A stretch of 64,000 bases of DNA from Nitrososphaerota archaeon (GCA_024860875.1 JACPSZ010000007.1:1-64000), one strand, 5' to 3'. Positions 1-7,760 are shown, counted from the stretch's first letter. Numbers and translations are program-made. Notes: generated by a model from the letters alone, not told the origin.

Positions 1-185
1 AGATACTTGTAGCCGTCCTCGGATCCGTGCCTTCTGAACATCCTACCACCAACGTCGATCTCATAGCTCAGTTTAGCACTTTCAGCAAGAAATGCCAAAG
101 CGGGATTTGTTGGCATCGTGCCCGGAGTAGTTTCCTCCATGTACTCGAGCTGATTAACGATTAGACTTGCATGGGTAGAACTCAT
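1..185 (-). CDS. tail tube (major tail) protein, N-terminal part, runs off window
   Basis: The first 61 codons of a minus-strand gene whose remainder lies left of the window. The N-terminus contains a Glu-Glu-Thr-Thr-Pro-Gly-Thr-Met-Pro-Thr-Asn-Pro run (from about residue 17), the pattern seen near the start of siphovirus tail tube proteins, which polymerise into the tail shaft. It starts with ATG overlapping the stop of the upstream 48-residue gene (ATGA), so the two are translationally coupled. It lies downstream of capsid, connector and tail-terminator genes, where a tail tube gene is expected. The identity rests on a short N-terminal segment and gene order. Confidence 0.55.
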   Translation of the reverse strand, partial: MSSTHASLIVNQLEYMEETTPGTMPTNPALAFLAESAKLSYEIDVGGRMFRRHGSEDGYKY

Positions 186-328
186 TTCTTAAGCCCCCAA
201 TATCCGCATGCAGCACAGTGCTCGTGCTTTCCTGCAGAATCAGAATACTCTATGACAGGAATTCCTTCGCAAGATTCCCCTGCTGGAGTATTATGGCTAA
301 CTTTAGGCTCCTCGCCTTTTTTCGGCAT
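182..328 (-). CDS. 48-residue Cys/His-containing small viral protein
   Basis: Small gene too short for usual ORF cut-offs. The protein starts MPKKGEEP and ends with a His-Glu-His-Cys-Ala-Ala-Cys-Gly-Tyr-Trp stretch, a CxxC with nearby histidines that could bind zinc. A further Cys lies at residue 20. Its stop overlaps the ATG of the tail tube gene by one base step (ATGA), which argues that it is really translated. A copy of the viral promoter-like element lies at 368-378, 40 bases before the ATG, farther than for the other copies. No better start exists upstream before the stop at 368-370. Function unknown; perhaps a tail chaperone or structural adaptor. Confidence 0.5.
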   Translation of the reverse strand: MPKKGEEPKVSHNTPAGESCEGIPVIEYSDSAGKHEHCAACGYWGLKK

Positions 329-367
329 ATCTGGCTCCTCGCCAGCAAGGGAAGAATCGATTTGGCG

Positions 368-378
368 TTAAGAGAACT
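368..378 (-). promoter_or_regulatory. viral promoter-like element, copy 1
   Basis: Minus-strand AGTTCTCTTAA, 40 bases upstream of the ATG at 328. It shares the extended flank GGCGTTAAGAGAACT (plus strand) with the copy at 11108. See the finding on the repeated element. Confidence 0.5.
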
Positions 379-661
379 ATCTGGGATAGACAAATTGTAA
401 ATGTACCATTACCATGATTGCGTCCAATTTGGGACATTGTCAAGTCTTCGGCGGGTGGAACCTGATCCGAGAGCACGAATCCGACGATAACTTTACAGAG
501 CCATCTTTGCCCACTGCGGAGGAGGGTACCTGAAGTGGCTCAAGACCTATCGAACAGGTTCATATCAGACCCGTGCCCCTATTGGGCGGGCGAGAGATCT
601 GGAGTCAGATAAAGTAATCAAAGAGATTACTTACGCAAATCCGTACGAGTATCTTGACCCG
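379..661. other. gap before plus-strand ATPase; open frame without a normal start
   Basis: Between the viral element at 368 and the ATPase. The ATPase frame is already open from 491, after a TAA at 488-490, with no ATG, GTG or TTG before 662. The open stretch encodes plausible protein (His-Cys-Gly-Gly-Gly-Tyr, then Asn-Pro-Tyr-Glu-Tyr-Leu-Asp-Pro leading into the ATPase). The ATPase may therefore have lost its true 5' end or use a rare start. No RNA gene or clear repeat seen. Confidence 0.4.
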
Positions 662-2344
662 TTGAGCAGCAGCAAACTTTTCATTGATCGGAAGCTAGAG
701 ATGGAACAGGCGCTAATCGTTTGCGAACAAATCATCAGAGGAAAGAAGGGTGGCGTGCTAGTCTTGGGAGGAAGGGCTAGTGGCAAGACCAGTTTCTTGG
801 ATGAGCTTCGTAAACAGCTGACTGACCGGCAAATAGCAAGCTGTAAAATTCCTCTCAACATTGGTTTAGTTCAACCAGGGAATGAGCTCCAATTCATCAG
901 TACTGTGCTTTCAGAGTTGCTAAAGGCAACCGACGAGGCAGGGTTAATGGACAAAGGCCTTCTGAGAAGCGTGAGGGACCTCTTGGGGGGGATCAAGATT
1001 GGCGAGATCGGAATAGATATTCCCGGGATCAGCTTCGTCGCAAAAGCCTCCGAGATGGGGAAGCTGACCCGTGCACCTTTCGTCGTACTGCGGGACGGTC
1101 TAGATGACTTTGTGAAGATGCTCGACAAAGAGGGGAAGAAAGGTACAAAGCCTGGAGTGATCCTCACAATTGATGAAGGGGATGCTCTCACAACTAACAA
1201 GGACTTGCTTCAGATAATCAGAAATGTTTTCCAGGACTTCACCCGAGTTGGTCTAGTGGTTGCTGGATCCGTCAAGTTGCTTACCCAAGTTAGCGACGTC
1301 TACTCACCTTGGGCTCGAGGGTTTAGGAAAGTATTGTTAGGGCCCTACTCCACAAACTCAGATGTCGACCAAGCGATAGGAGTTCCTCTGGAACTTGTAA
1401 GGGAGGAATTGAAAGCTCAAGGAGTTGAGATGGATGTAGTACACAGAAGTTTCGATTCCTTGTTGAGAGTTGTGAGTAGTAAGGAGCCCATGGCAATAAA
1501 CGTACTTTGCCATTACGCCTACGAGCTTGCCACCAAGCGTCCAAAAGTGGAGAACGGACGATACATTCTCTATTTGCGGATAGACAGAGAACTGATGGAC
1601 GAGGTGATTAACCAGCTGAGGGGTTCAGGAGAATACGACCAATTCCTTTCTGAGCTCAAACCGGAGGAATCTGCTCTGCTACGGATCCTTTCAAGGTGCC
1701 AGCGAGGGGCGAATGTTGACGAGTTAAGCACATTGCTTAAGCTGAATGAATTCGACAAGAGGCTTCAACAGCTTCCGATGGAGAAGGTGACGGACCGCAT
1801 TAGGGTTTCACCGAACTTCAGGTTACAGACAAAGAACATTCTTGATTCCCTCTCCACGAAAGGGGAGAGCCATCAGCTGTCCGTGGTTACAACTCGTCTG
1901 ACAGGGATGTCTTTGTACGAGATAGAAGACCAATGGATCAAGGCATACTTCACATACGGCTGGGATTATGAAGACGTAAATCTAGAACTCGGAATAAGTC
2001 CCGAGTTCAATGGCATTCGAGTGTTCGGCGATCCAGTCTCTACATTGATCCATAGCACAGTATTTCCACGAATGGCCTCTTGGCTCTCACCAAAGACTGG
2101 GTTCAGAGCCCACACGGGGCCCAAGGACGGCATGGAACTCAAGGTTGAGGAGGGCAGAGCGATTGTGGGTCTGAACTATCAGCGCACAGCCGACGGGATC
2201 TCATACCACCTTGCGTTCCAACCTTCACAAGAAGCAGACGTCGAATTCTGGAAGGGCGAAATAGTCAGCCTTGCATCTTCACTGAATCACATCGGCCTAA
2301 TTGACGCTTTCAAAGTCTTCGTCAAGTACTCGAGAGCAAAGTAG
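662..2344 (+). CDS. AAA/STAND-type P-loop ATPase, viral cargo gene
   Basis: 560-residue P-loop ATPase on the strand opposite to the surrounding virus genes. Walker A is GGRASGKTS near residue 37, preceded by a hydrophobic strand (GVLVL). Walker B is VILTIDEGDAL near residue 170, and a sensor-like strand (GLVVAGS) lies near residue 200, in the layout of ORC/Cdc6-like or STAND ATPases. Residues 320-400 look like a winged-helix region (LLRILSRCQRGANVDELSTLL). The last 150 residues are not recognised and could be an effector. TTG at 662 is the only ordinary start, but the upstream frame is open to 491. It splits the tail genes from the tail-terminator gene, so it is likely a moron with its own transcription. 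Defence or exclusion is possible but not shown. Confidence 0.7.
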   Translation: MSSSKLFIDRKLEMEQALIVCEQIIRGKKGGVLVLGGRASGKTSFLDELRKQLTDRQIASCKIPLNIGLVQPGNELQFISTVLSELLKATDEAGLMDKGLLRSVRDLLGGIKIGEIGIDIPGISFVAKASEMGKLTRAPFVVLRDGLDDFVKMLDKEGKKGTKPGVILTIDEGDALTTNKDLLQIIRNVFQDFTRVGLVVAGSVKLLTQVSDVYSPWARGFRKVLLGPYSTNSDVDQAIGVPLELVREELKAQGVEMDVVHRSFDSLLRVVSSKEPMAINVLCHYAYELATKRPKVENGRYILYLRIDRELMDEVINQLRGSGEYDQFLSELKPEESALLRILSRCQRGANVDELSTLLKLNEFDKRLQQLPMEKVTDRIRVSPNFRLQTKNILDSLSTKGESHQLSVVTTRLTGMSLYEIEDQWIKAYFTYGWDYEDVNLELGISPEFNGIRVFGDPVSTLIHSTVFPRMASWLSPKTGFRAHTGPKDGMELKVEEGRAIVGLNYQRTADGISYHLAFQPSQEADVEFWKGEIVSLASSLNHIGLIDAFKVFVKYSRAK

Positions 2345-2573
2345 CATCTCCGTAGCCGTAGCGAGCTCTTCCAGGCCCTTCGGACAAAATATTGACTCTT
2401 CTCCGGGAGACTACGTACCTGTAACCCAAGCCCCAGAGCAGTTGACAGACGATTCCCGAAGTTTTTCTCGGAAAGTTTCTCCCAAAACTAAAACGTACGC
2501 GCGCGCTATATACGAATGGATTGCCGGAGGCGGAACCGGCCCGTGATTCAGATTAGCTTAGATAGAAATCCAC

Positions 2574-3080
2574 CTATGATACTACCTTGTGATAATAGAG
2601 CAGAACATTGTACCTAGAATGCTCAACCTTGCTCATAGGATCCTCTTCTGGCAGATTTACGGGACCATCCACCACGCTGAAGCTTACGCCAGTTATAGGA
2701 TTCCCCACCCTAGTATTGAGAATATTTTCAATTTCCTTCTCCATCTTCCATTTCTTATCCTTCGCATTGCTACCCTTCGCAAAGACGTGGATCTGGTGAA
2801 AATCTGAATATGCGAATCTCGTCCCGCCAAGCGTCCTGGGCTTCTGGCTAACCGTTGAAGGTTTTACGTGGATCTGGTAATAGGGATTCCCCGAAAACCA
2901 AGCGGTTCCGAATTTAACGCCTGAAAGAGTTCCATCACCAGCTTGCGCCATTACAACAAGATCTGAATCGCCAGAAGCTCCGCCTGCAGGCCAGTTATTC
3001 TTTAACAAATTGAGCAAGCTAATATTTGGATCAACCGTAAAATCGGAGGACTCTCCAGCCACCTTCAGAGTTGTAGGCAT
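2574..3080 (-). CDS. putative tail terminator / tail completion protein
   Basis: 168 residues, directly after the connector-like gene; its ATG overlaps the end of that gene at 3080. An N-terminal segment followed by alternating beta strands and one helix (KDKKWKMEKEIENIL) and a C-terminal beta strand (SRYNVLLYYHKV) fits the small alpha/beta proteins that cap tailed-virus tails, such as the DUF3168-like and gpU-like families. Evidence is gene order (connector, then this, then tail tube) plus predicted fold, not a signature motif. Between it and the tail tube the order is broken by the plus-strand ATPase. Confidence 0.45.
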   Translation of the reverse strand: MPTTLKVAGESSDFTVDPNISLLNLLKNNWPAGGASGDSDLVVMAQAGDGTLSGVKFGTAWFSGNPYYQIHVKPSTVSQKPRTLGGTRFAYSDFHQIHVFAKGSNAKDKKWKMEKEIENILNTRVGNPITGVSFSVVDGPVNLPEEDPMSKVEHSRYNVLLYYHKVVS

Positions 3081-3430
3081 TACTCTTCACTCCCAGCGGT
3101 TTTCAGCATGATATTTTCTGGCGGCGCTGCCTGCTTGGATGAAGTCTTGAGGCTCTTTATGATCTTCCAGAATTCTTCCCGATATGAGTTTGCTACCTCT
3201 GTCTTTGTCTGGTCAAAGATATTCAGAATTGCCGCAGCAGCGTAGAAGTTGCTCGCTCTCCTTATTGCATTGAAATCCACGTCGGAACTTGCCCAATTGC
3301 TCTTCCCAGTCTCCACGTTGATCAAAGCATCAGCATTTGCAATCTCATCGTTTATCGTAGTGTCATTGACTTCGCTGGATGGAGGATTGCCAGACAGCTT
3401 GCGAACGTCGGCAGTTTGCCCATAAGCCAT
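3080..3430 (-). CDS. head-tail connector (gp6-like adaptor)
   Basis: 116 residues. The N-terminal half has the pattern of the HK97 gp6/SPP1 gp15 adaptor family: a short DVRKLSG segment, an acidic helix (TINDEIANADALINVETG), then a long helix rich in Ala (FYAAAAILNIF). Such proteins form a ring under the portal and link the head to the tail. Position after the capsid gene and immediately before a tail-completion candidate supports this. Start ATG at 3430; its stop overlaps the next start, so the pair is coupled. Two small membrane protein genes intervene between capsid and this gene, which is unusual. Confidence 0.55.
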   Translation of the reverse strand: MAYGQTADVRKLSGNPPSSEVNDTTINDEIANADALINVETGKSNWASSDVDFNAIRRASNFYAAAAILNIFDQTKTEVANSYREEFWKIIKSLKTSSKQAAPPENIMLKTAGSEE

Positions 3431-3452
3431 GCTTGCCTACGCCTATAATGAC

Positions 3453-3647
3453 TCAATCACTCAGGTAATATGCAGCAATGCCAGCGATGAAGATGACAAG
3501 GTTAGGAATTAGGGCAGCGGCTAGGACTTCCGAGATCTTTCCGAAAGCTGTCATTGTAATTGCCGTTATGAGACCTGCAGATAGAGCTATGAGTGCGAAG
3601 AGAGTAATGACAACATAGTGATGGTTATCCTCTTGAACTGTTGACAT
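3453..3647 (-). CDS. small two-TM membrane protein
   Basis: 64 residues with two hydrophobic spans (residues about 12-32 and 40-61) separated by a short Gly/Lys turn. A viral promoter-like element lies at 3671-3681, 24 bases before the ATG, so this gene heads a transcript covering the connector and tail-terminator genes. Small paired-TM proteins in tailed viruses can be holins or membrane-associated lysis factors, but no family is recognised and no lysin is visible in the window. Confidence 0.5.
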   Translation of the reverse strand: MSTVQEDNHHYVVITLFALIALSAGLITAITMTAFGKISEVLAAALIPNLVIFIAGIAAYYLSD

Positions 3648-3670
3648 GATAGTTTCTGCATTTACAGGCC

Positions 3671-3681
3671 TTAAGAGAACT
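3671..3681 (-). promoter_or_regulatory. viral promoter-like element, copy 2
   Basis: Minus-strand AGTTCTCTTAA ending 24 bases before the ATG at 3647, where an archaeal TATA box for a leaderless message would sit. Confidence 0.6.
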
Positions 3682-3701
3682 TCTTACAGCTAAGATGCTT
3701 A

Positions 3702-3953
3702 TCAGTCACCATTCAAGAATGCATCCAGCACATCGGTTTCGCCCTTGCCTCCATCTCTAATTAGCTGAATGTTATCACCAAGGTCGTCGGCATTGAGAAC
3801 GCCGTGCTTGAAAAGTGCTCTAATTATTACTGCTGTTGTCTCCCGAGCTCGTGCCTGCCTCTTTTCTATCCTGTGAACCCTCCAAAGTAAAATCACTAGG
3901 AGAAAGTTGCTACTTGCCGATGCCAGAGGAACGAGTTCAGGGAGGAGCTCCAT
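3702..3953 (-). CDS. small membrane-anchored protein with basic juxtamembrane segment
   Basis: 83 residues. One hydrophobic span near the N-terminus (about residues 6-24) is followed by an Arg/Lys-rich stretch (RVHRIEKRQARARE) and a C-terminal soluble domain with a helix and an acidic tail. The layout of one TM plus a basic coiled segment resembles some holin-like or membrane-tethered phage proteins. No family recognised. It lies between the capsid block and the two-TM protein. Confidence 0.45.
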   Translation of the reverse strand: MELLPELVPLASASSNFLLVILLWRVHRIEKRQARARETTAVIIRALFKHGVLNADDLGDNIQLIRDGGKGETDVLDAFLNGD

Positions 3954-3964
3954 TCAGAAGCTCC

Positions 3965-4111
3965 CTACTTTGCTTTAGTTACGGTGATCCAATCCTGCCA
4001 GTGCGATAGATCGTTATTGCAACCATTGTTATGAATTATGTAAGTTACTGCCTGGCTCTCTGTTTCGGCCTTGTTCTGAGCTCCGCATTTGCATCTTGCT
4101 ACGTATGGCAA
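3965..4111 (-). CDS. 48-residue putative zinc-binding viral protein
   Basis: Short gene in the gap between the capsid gene and the 83-residue membrane protein. It starts with TTG at 4111 (in-frame stop three codons upstream; GGTGA lies about 11 bases before the start) and encodes a compact protein with Cys-Lys-Cys-Gly near residue 7, a His at 27, a Cys at 31 and a final TVTKAK. The CxC...H...C spacing could bind zinc, and the Trp-rich C-terminus (HWQDWI) looks folded. The stop lies 12 bases before the next gene, a spacing typical of this dense cluster. Function unknown. Confidence 0.45.
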   Translation of the reverse strand: MPYVARCKCGAQNKAETESQAVTYIIHNNGCNNDLSHWQDWITVTKAK

Positions 4112-4126
4112 TTCTACTTATTCACC

Positions 4127-5149
4127 TTACACTAGCGCACCTTTACCGTTTGCATTAGCAAAGCCCTTCTTGAGGTCGAACTGCATCGTAATTACGGCAT
4201 GATGCAATCCATTCAAAACGGTATCATCGACTTCTCTGATAGTCATATCTTCTGCCAAACCTAAGACCTGTGCCTTCGCAGTTTCTACTGCTAGAATGTT
4301 CGTAATGTCAGTATCGACTCCATTCCACTTGACCAAGAAGACAGGAGCAAAGAGCTCTCCGATCTGACCCTTGGCAACATTCCTTCCCTGCCTGTCCAAT
4401 TGGTTAGCATCGATGAACTTCTGAATGTTCATCAGATCTGCATTTGGGCCTGGACCGACGATGAACTTGTCAAAGTCGAACCCATTCCTCTGAGCATTCC
4501 TCCTCAGATAGAGAACAGTTTTGTAAAGATCTGTATCAAACGCTTGAGTAGTTCCAGCATCTGTTTGAATTTGCTTGACTATGGTCTTCAGCATGTAGTA
4601 GCTGAAGGCATCTCCAGCTGCTCTAAGCACCTCTTCAATTACTCCCCATCTCTTGAACTTGATATCCTGATACTTTATCCCGCAGTGCATGTATCTTATG
4701 GTATTCTCCTTGCTAACGTCTAAGCTGACAGTGCCAAACTGCCCTCCAGAATATTCTCGTCCAGCTCCATCATGGTAACCTTCCTTCACCACAAAGTCAT
4801 TGGGCGTTATCGTTGGCCATTCCACCTTTTCTGTGTCGGTCATATCCACAATGTTCGCGAATTGCCTCCAAACGTCGGCTCCAGAGTATTCCGCACCTCT
4901 CATAACCGTATCCCAAACCTTGACCTTCAGAAGGCTCGCGCTGACGGAGACAGTTTCCTTGATCCCCTTGATGTGCGCAGCAGGCTTGCCTTGCTCTCCG
5001 TCGACAAGTTGCGCCAATCGGAGATCTCTGATGTTGATGCCGAGCTTCTCCCTGATCTCAACTACATGAGGGTCATAGTAAAGCTCCCTTCCTATCTTCT
5101 GTGTAAGTGCCTTGGGCGGCCTTCCAGTCTTGACTTCTAAAGAACTCAT
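4127..5149 (-). CDS. major capsid protein, HK97 fold
   Basis: 340 residues, the usual length for an HK97-fold capsid protein without a long delta domain. No catalytic motif is expected. The call rests on its place directly after protease/scaffold and decoration genes, and on the internal pattern: an N-terminal helical region, a Gly-rich beta segment (EYSGGQFGTVSLDV), a spine-like long helix (VIEEVLRAAGDAF), then a C-terminal A-domain of alternating strands. ATG at 5149 has GGTGA just upstream. No promoter-like element precedes it, so it is probably cotranscribed from the element at 5673. It builds the icosahedral head shell. Confidence 0.7.
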   Translation of the reverse strand: MSSLEVKTGRPPKALTQKIGRELYYDPHVVEIREKLGINIRDLRLAQLVDGEQGKPAAHIKGIKETVSVSASLLKVKVWDTVMRGAEYSGADVWRQFANIVDMTDTEKVEWPTITPNDFVVKEGYHDGAGREYSGGQFGTVSLDVSKENTIRYMHCGIKYQDIKFKRWGVIEEVLRAAGDAFSYYMLKTIVKQIQTDAGTTQAFDTDLYKTVLYLRRNAQRNGFDFDKFIVGPGPNADLMNIQKFIDANQLDRQGRNVAKGQIGELFAPVFLVKWNGVDTDITNILAVETAKAQVLGLAEDMTIREVDDTVLNGLHHAVITMQFDLKKGFANANGKGALV

Positions 5150-5160
5150 TTCTCATTCAC

Positions 5161-5646
5161 CTAAGTATCCAGAGAAGAGGGATTCACCTCAACGGCAACG
5201 ATGTCTCCATCTGCAGCTCCCGTATTTGTTAGAACTTTAGCTAAAACAGCAGCATTTTCGTCCTGAATAGTTTCAGCGGTTGCAGACGCATATGTCCCAG
5301 GCCATGCAGTATGGGCTAACTTCTTTGCCTTCCCCGCAGATGTAGATGTAGCTAGACTGTCCCCTCTCGAAACTGCACCATTTACTTTGCACTTTGCCCT
5401 TCCTTTCTTGCGGATTAGGCATATGTCGCCAGCCACGAGCGTCTTGTTAGGTCCTATCTTCATTCCAGCCTTTGCTCTGTCTTCGGCCACAGTGGTCGTT
5501 CCAACTCTTGGAAAAGTTTCACCAGTAGCAGGTGCCACGATGACTACGGGAGACCATTGAGGAATTGCTCCGTTTGCTATGGCATAGAAGTCCTCTCCTA
5601 ACGTATCTAGTGGACCTTCAAGAATTTCAGGAAAGTCTTCAGCCAT
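5161..5646 (-). CDS. head decoration protein
   Basis: 161 residues, nearly all beta strand, with the pattern of small capsid-stabilising decoration proteins (DUF2190-like family): an N-terminal extension, then a barrel with AGDICLIRKKG, a strand-turn NGAVSRGDSLATS, and a C-terminal ADGDIVAVEV. Position immediately before the capsid gene fits. It carries its own viral promoter-like element at 5673-5683, 27 bases before the ATG, so decoration and capsid proteins, needed in large amounts, share a transcript start. Confidence 0.65.
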   Translation of the reverse strand: MAEDFPEILEGPLDTLGEDFYAIANGAIPQWSPVVIVAPATGETFPRVGTTTVAEDRAKAGMKIGPNKTLVAGDICLIRKKGRAKCKVNGAVSRGDSLATSTSAGKAKKLAHTAWPGTYASATAETIQDENAAVLAKVLTNTGAADGDIVAVEVNPSSLDT

Positions 5647-5672
5647 TTCTGTTTAGTTTGACTTGGATTTGG

Positions 5673-5683
5673 ATAAGAGAACT
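5673..5683 (-). promoter_or_regulatory. viral promoter-like element, copy 3
   Basis: Minus-strand AGTTCTCTTAT, one change from consensus, 27 bases before the ATG at 5646. It overlaps the end of the protease/scaffold gene. Confidence 0.55.
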
Positions 5684-6104
5684 ATTCTGGAGAAGTTCCA
5701 GTCATTTCCACGATGTCTTTCAGGGGAGTGTTCCTGACAGCTATCTGGAGGGCTACCTTCTTTGCCCCTTCGGAGAGAGTTTCCTGAGTAACAGGCAGCT
5801 GTGCTGATTTTGCGCTCGTCCTTAGCTCGTTAATTTGCTTTAGGAGATCTTGCTGCCCAGAGCCCAAGTTCTTGATATCCTCCAAGATCTTGCCAATCTG
5901 CTGCATCTGCTCATTCAGGTTAGATGGAACCCTTCTTAACGATTCTGCAAGTTTCTTGATCTCCCCTACCTGACCATAAAGCTGCTTTGCCAAGGATGCT
6001 AACTGCATCTTGATCTCGGGAGGCATGTCTCCAATAGTCTCCAGAGCGGCAAGGAAGGCATCCAGATTTTCAAAGACCTTTATCGAATTCTGATCTATCG
6101 GCAT
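5682..6104 (-). CDS. nested scaffold protein, in frame with the protease gene
   Basis: Predicted separate product of 140 residues starting at ATG 6104 (MPIDQNSIKVF), in the same frame as the protease gene and sharing its C-terminus. A perfect viral promoter-like element lies at 6130-6140, 26 bases upstream, the same spacing as at gene starts. The product is helical (KMQLASLAKQLYGQVGEI and EQMQQIGKILEDIKNL). The lambda C/Nu3 pair is the known precedent for a scaffold nested in a protease gene. Internal initiation here is inference from the element and spacing. Confidence 0.5.
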   Translation of the reverse strand: MPIDQNSIKVFENLDAFLAALETIGDMPPEIKMQLASLAKQLYGQVGEIKKLAESLRRVPSNLNEQMQQIGKILEDIKNLGSGQQDLLKQINELRTSAKSAQLPVTQETLSEGAKKVALQIAVRNTPLKDIVEMTGTSPE

Positions 6105-6704
6105 CCTTGAAGTTGATCGATGTTCTTGATTAAGAGAACTTTTCTTGTTAATCTCTATTAGGCGAATAGAAGATTTGGGATCTCCTGGCAGGTTTTCTTT
6201 GGTGACTAATGCCAATCCATCGAAGAATATTCCAGCAGGTACTAGAGTGCCATCATTCAATATTTGGGCCGCTCTTGGCGGAGGACCTTGCACAGAAACA
6301 TGCTGAATGTCACCATTAGAAATCTCCTGCTGAGCCCAAGGATCCTCGATGTAAACGATTGCTTCGATGACCTTCTCCTTTGCATCCCATTCAGCATCCA
6401 CAACAACATTATTGCCAGATTTCAGAGAGTCCTTGTGGTTGATGTTCAGGTATCTGCCTATGAGGGTGCGAGCTGCCATCTTCAGCTCCTCTTCGGTATA
6501 CTGCCTTCGTCCATGCCCGACGTTGTTAGGATCGGTTATTCCTTCATGGAGAGCCTTGACAGCGTAGAATTTGCCCGTCTTGCCCTCTTTGTTGAGCTGC
6601 TTGATTCTCTCCATGTTTGGAACCCATTCAAAGGCTTCCTTGATCTCCTTCTCGGAAGCTAACAGCCTAATCTCTGCAAGATTTCTCCCAGCACCCTCGG
6701 GCAT
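5682..6704 (-). CDS. prohead serine protease (XkdF/U35-like) fused to scaffold
   Basis: 340 residues in two parts. Residues 1-200 match the XkdF/U35-type prohead protease layout: a beta-rich core with a candidate catalytic His in NINHKD (near residue 94) and a candidate Ser in QHVSVQG (near 138), then FFDGLALVTKENLPGDP, which closes the protease domain in this family. Residues 201-340 are helical and rich in Gln, Lys and Leu, as expected for a scaffold. The protease matures the head and the scaffold guides capsid assembly. Start ATG at 6704 is 25 bases after a viral promoter-like element (6729-6739). An internal Met with its own element suggests the scaffold is also made alone. Confidence 0.65.
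   Translation of the reverse strand: MPEGAGRNLAEIRLLASEKEIKEAFEWVPNMERIKQLNKEGKTGKFYAVKALHEGITDPNNVGHGRRQYTEEELKMAARTLIGRYLNINHKDSLKSGNNVVVDAEWDAKEKVIEAIVYIEDPWAQQEISNGDIQHVSVQGPPPRAAQILNDGTLVPAGIFFDGLALVTKENLPGDPKSSIRLIEINKKSSLNQEHRSTSRMPIDQNSIKVFENLDAFLAALETIGDMPPEIKMQLASLAKQLYGQVGEIKKLAESLRRVPSNLNEQMQQIGKILEDIKNLGSGQQDLLKQINELRTSAKSAQLPVTQETLSEGAKKVALQIAVRNTPLKDIVEMTGTSPE
6130..6140 (-). promoter_or_regulatory. viral promoter-like element, copy 4 (internal)
   Basis: Perfect minus-strand AGTTCTCTTAA inside the protease coding sequence, 26 bases before the nested scaffold ATG at 6104. Confidence 0.6.
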
Positions 6705-6728
6705 AAATTGAGATCCTTGCGAATTCCA

Positions 6729-6739
6729 TTAAGAGAACC
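6729..6739 (-). promoter_or_regulatory. viral promoter-like element, copy 5
   Basis: Minus-strand GGTTCTCTTAA, 25 bases before the protease ATG at 6704. Confidence 0.6.
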
Positions 6740-6914
6740 TTCGGTCGCTGATCCAGCTCATCTGCCAGGATGAGGATGTCGACCAATTACCGGGCATGCA
6801 AGTAAAAAGAGTTCGGTTTCTGACACCAGTAATTCTTAGGCCTATTTTCTATGTTTTCAACCTCGGCTGATAGGGTGTTAACTCGGGCCAATGATAGTTA
6901 AAGCGATCAGCTAA

Positions 6915-7280
6915 TTACCTAGCGCCTCTTCTTCTAAAATCTGGTTGGGTAGGCTCTCTAGGGATGCGTTTGGGTTGAAGGTTATCAAACTTGGAGGCAA
7001 TTGTATAATAGTCCTTGTGTATTGCATTGGCAAATACGTTCAATTCACTTCGGATGATTTCGATCGCTATATTCCAGAAGTTTACATGCTCTTTATACCT
7101 AGCTAAAATCCTAGTTATGTCATCATCGGTCAGGCGATAGATCCAACCATCACGTACACCCTCATTTGAAATAATAGCCATACAAGCAGGCATACGAAAA
7201 TCTCCTAATATTCCCTCAGACCTCCAAATGAGCCAGTCTCCAAGGTTTCTAAATCTTGGGGTTCCATAAGTAGTACTCAT
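6915..7280 (-). CDS. hypothetical protein, 121 aa, in small insert
   Basis: 121 residues, soluble, with an N-terminal Gly/Trp-rich region (RNLGDWLIWRSEGILGDF) and a long helical middle (ITRILARYKEHVNFWNIAIE) ending in a basic Arg-rich tail. No family recognised. It follows the four-TM gene by three bases, so the two form an operon. The pair sits between a structural gene and the protease, lacks the viral promoter element and is more AT-rich than its neighbours, which suggests later acquisition. Confidence 0.5.
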   Translation of the reverse strand: MSTTYGTPRFRNLGDWLIWRSEGILGDFRMPACMAIISNEGVRDGWIYRLTDDDITRILARYKEHVNFWNIAIEIIRSELNVFANAIHKDYYTIASKFDNLQPKRIPREPTQPDFRRRGAR

Positions 7281-7283
7281 AAT

Positions 7284-7760
7284 CTACACCTTATCTGCTA
7301 TTTGTGGTAGCTCACCTTTTCGTTTGAATCCAAGGAGGTCGATGATTACTGTGACGCTAAACGCAACCATTGAAAGTACGCCGACTGATGCCAAAGACTT
7401 CACTTCAAAACTCAAGTGTGTCAGGTTAATACTGGAAAGAGGTTCGAGCAGGAGAAAGTATCCTAACGCAAAGAGCCCGATTGACGCAACAACTTCACTT
7501 ATTAGGCGATAGATGCTCAGACCTAACCTAGACAAATCAATGGAGTGATTACGCCATTCGGTTCTAACATCTCCGACTGCTAGAACGATCAATATGATCA
7601 GAGTGGAGAGATATGAAGATTTGATCGGCAGAACTAGGTCTATCCCTCCAATATATAGGGAATAAAGAACTACAAAGACATATACATAAATCTGAAACAG
7701 AGCGGAAGAGGTCAAAATTATCCGAAACGGAAGACCAACACTTGAGTTCACAGTAACCAA
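7284..7760 (-). CDS. four-TM membrane protein in small insert
   Basis: 158 residues with four hydrophobic spans (roughly residues 14-35, 50-65, 85-105 and 122-145) and short loops, ending in a charged cytoplasmic-type tail (GFKRKGELPQIADKV). No motif identifies a family. It is cotranscribed with the following 121-residue gene. Morons with this layout can act in superinfection exclusion at the membrane, but there is no direct evidence here. A perfect 10-bp inverted repeat (7820-7865) lies just upstream. Confidence 0.5.
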   Translation of the reverse strand: MVTVNSSVGLPFRIILTSSALFQIYVYVFVVLYSLYIGGIDLVLPIKSSYLSTLIILIVLAVGDVRTEWRNHSIDLSRLGLSIYRLISEVVASIGLFALGYFLLLEPLSSINLTHLSFEVKSLASVGVLSMVAFSVTVIIDLLGFKRKGELPQIADKV

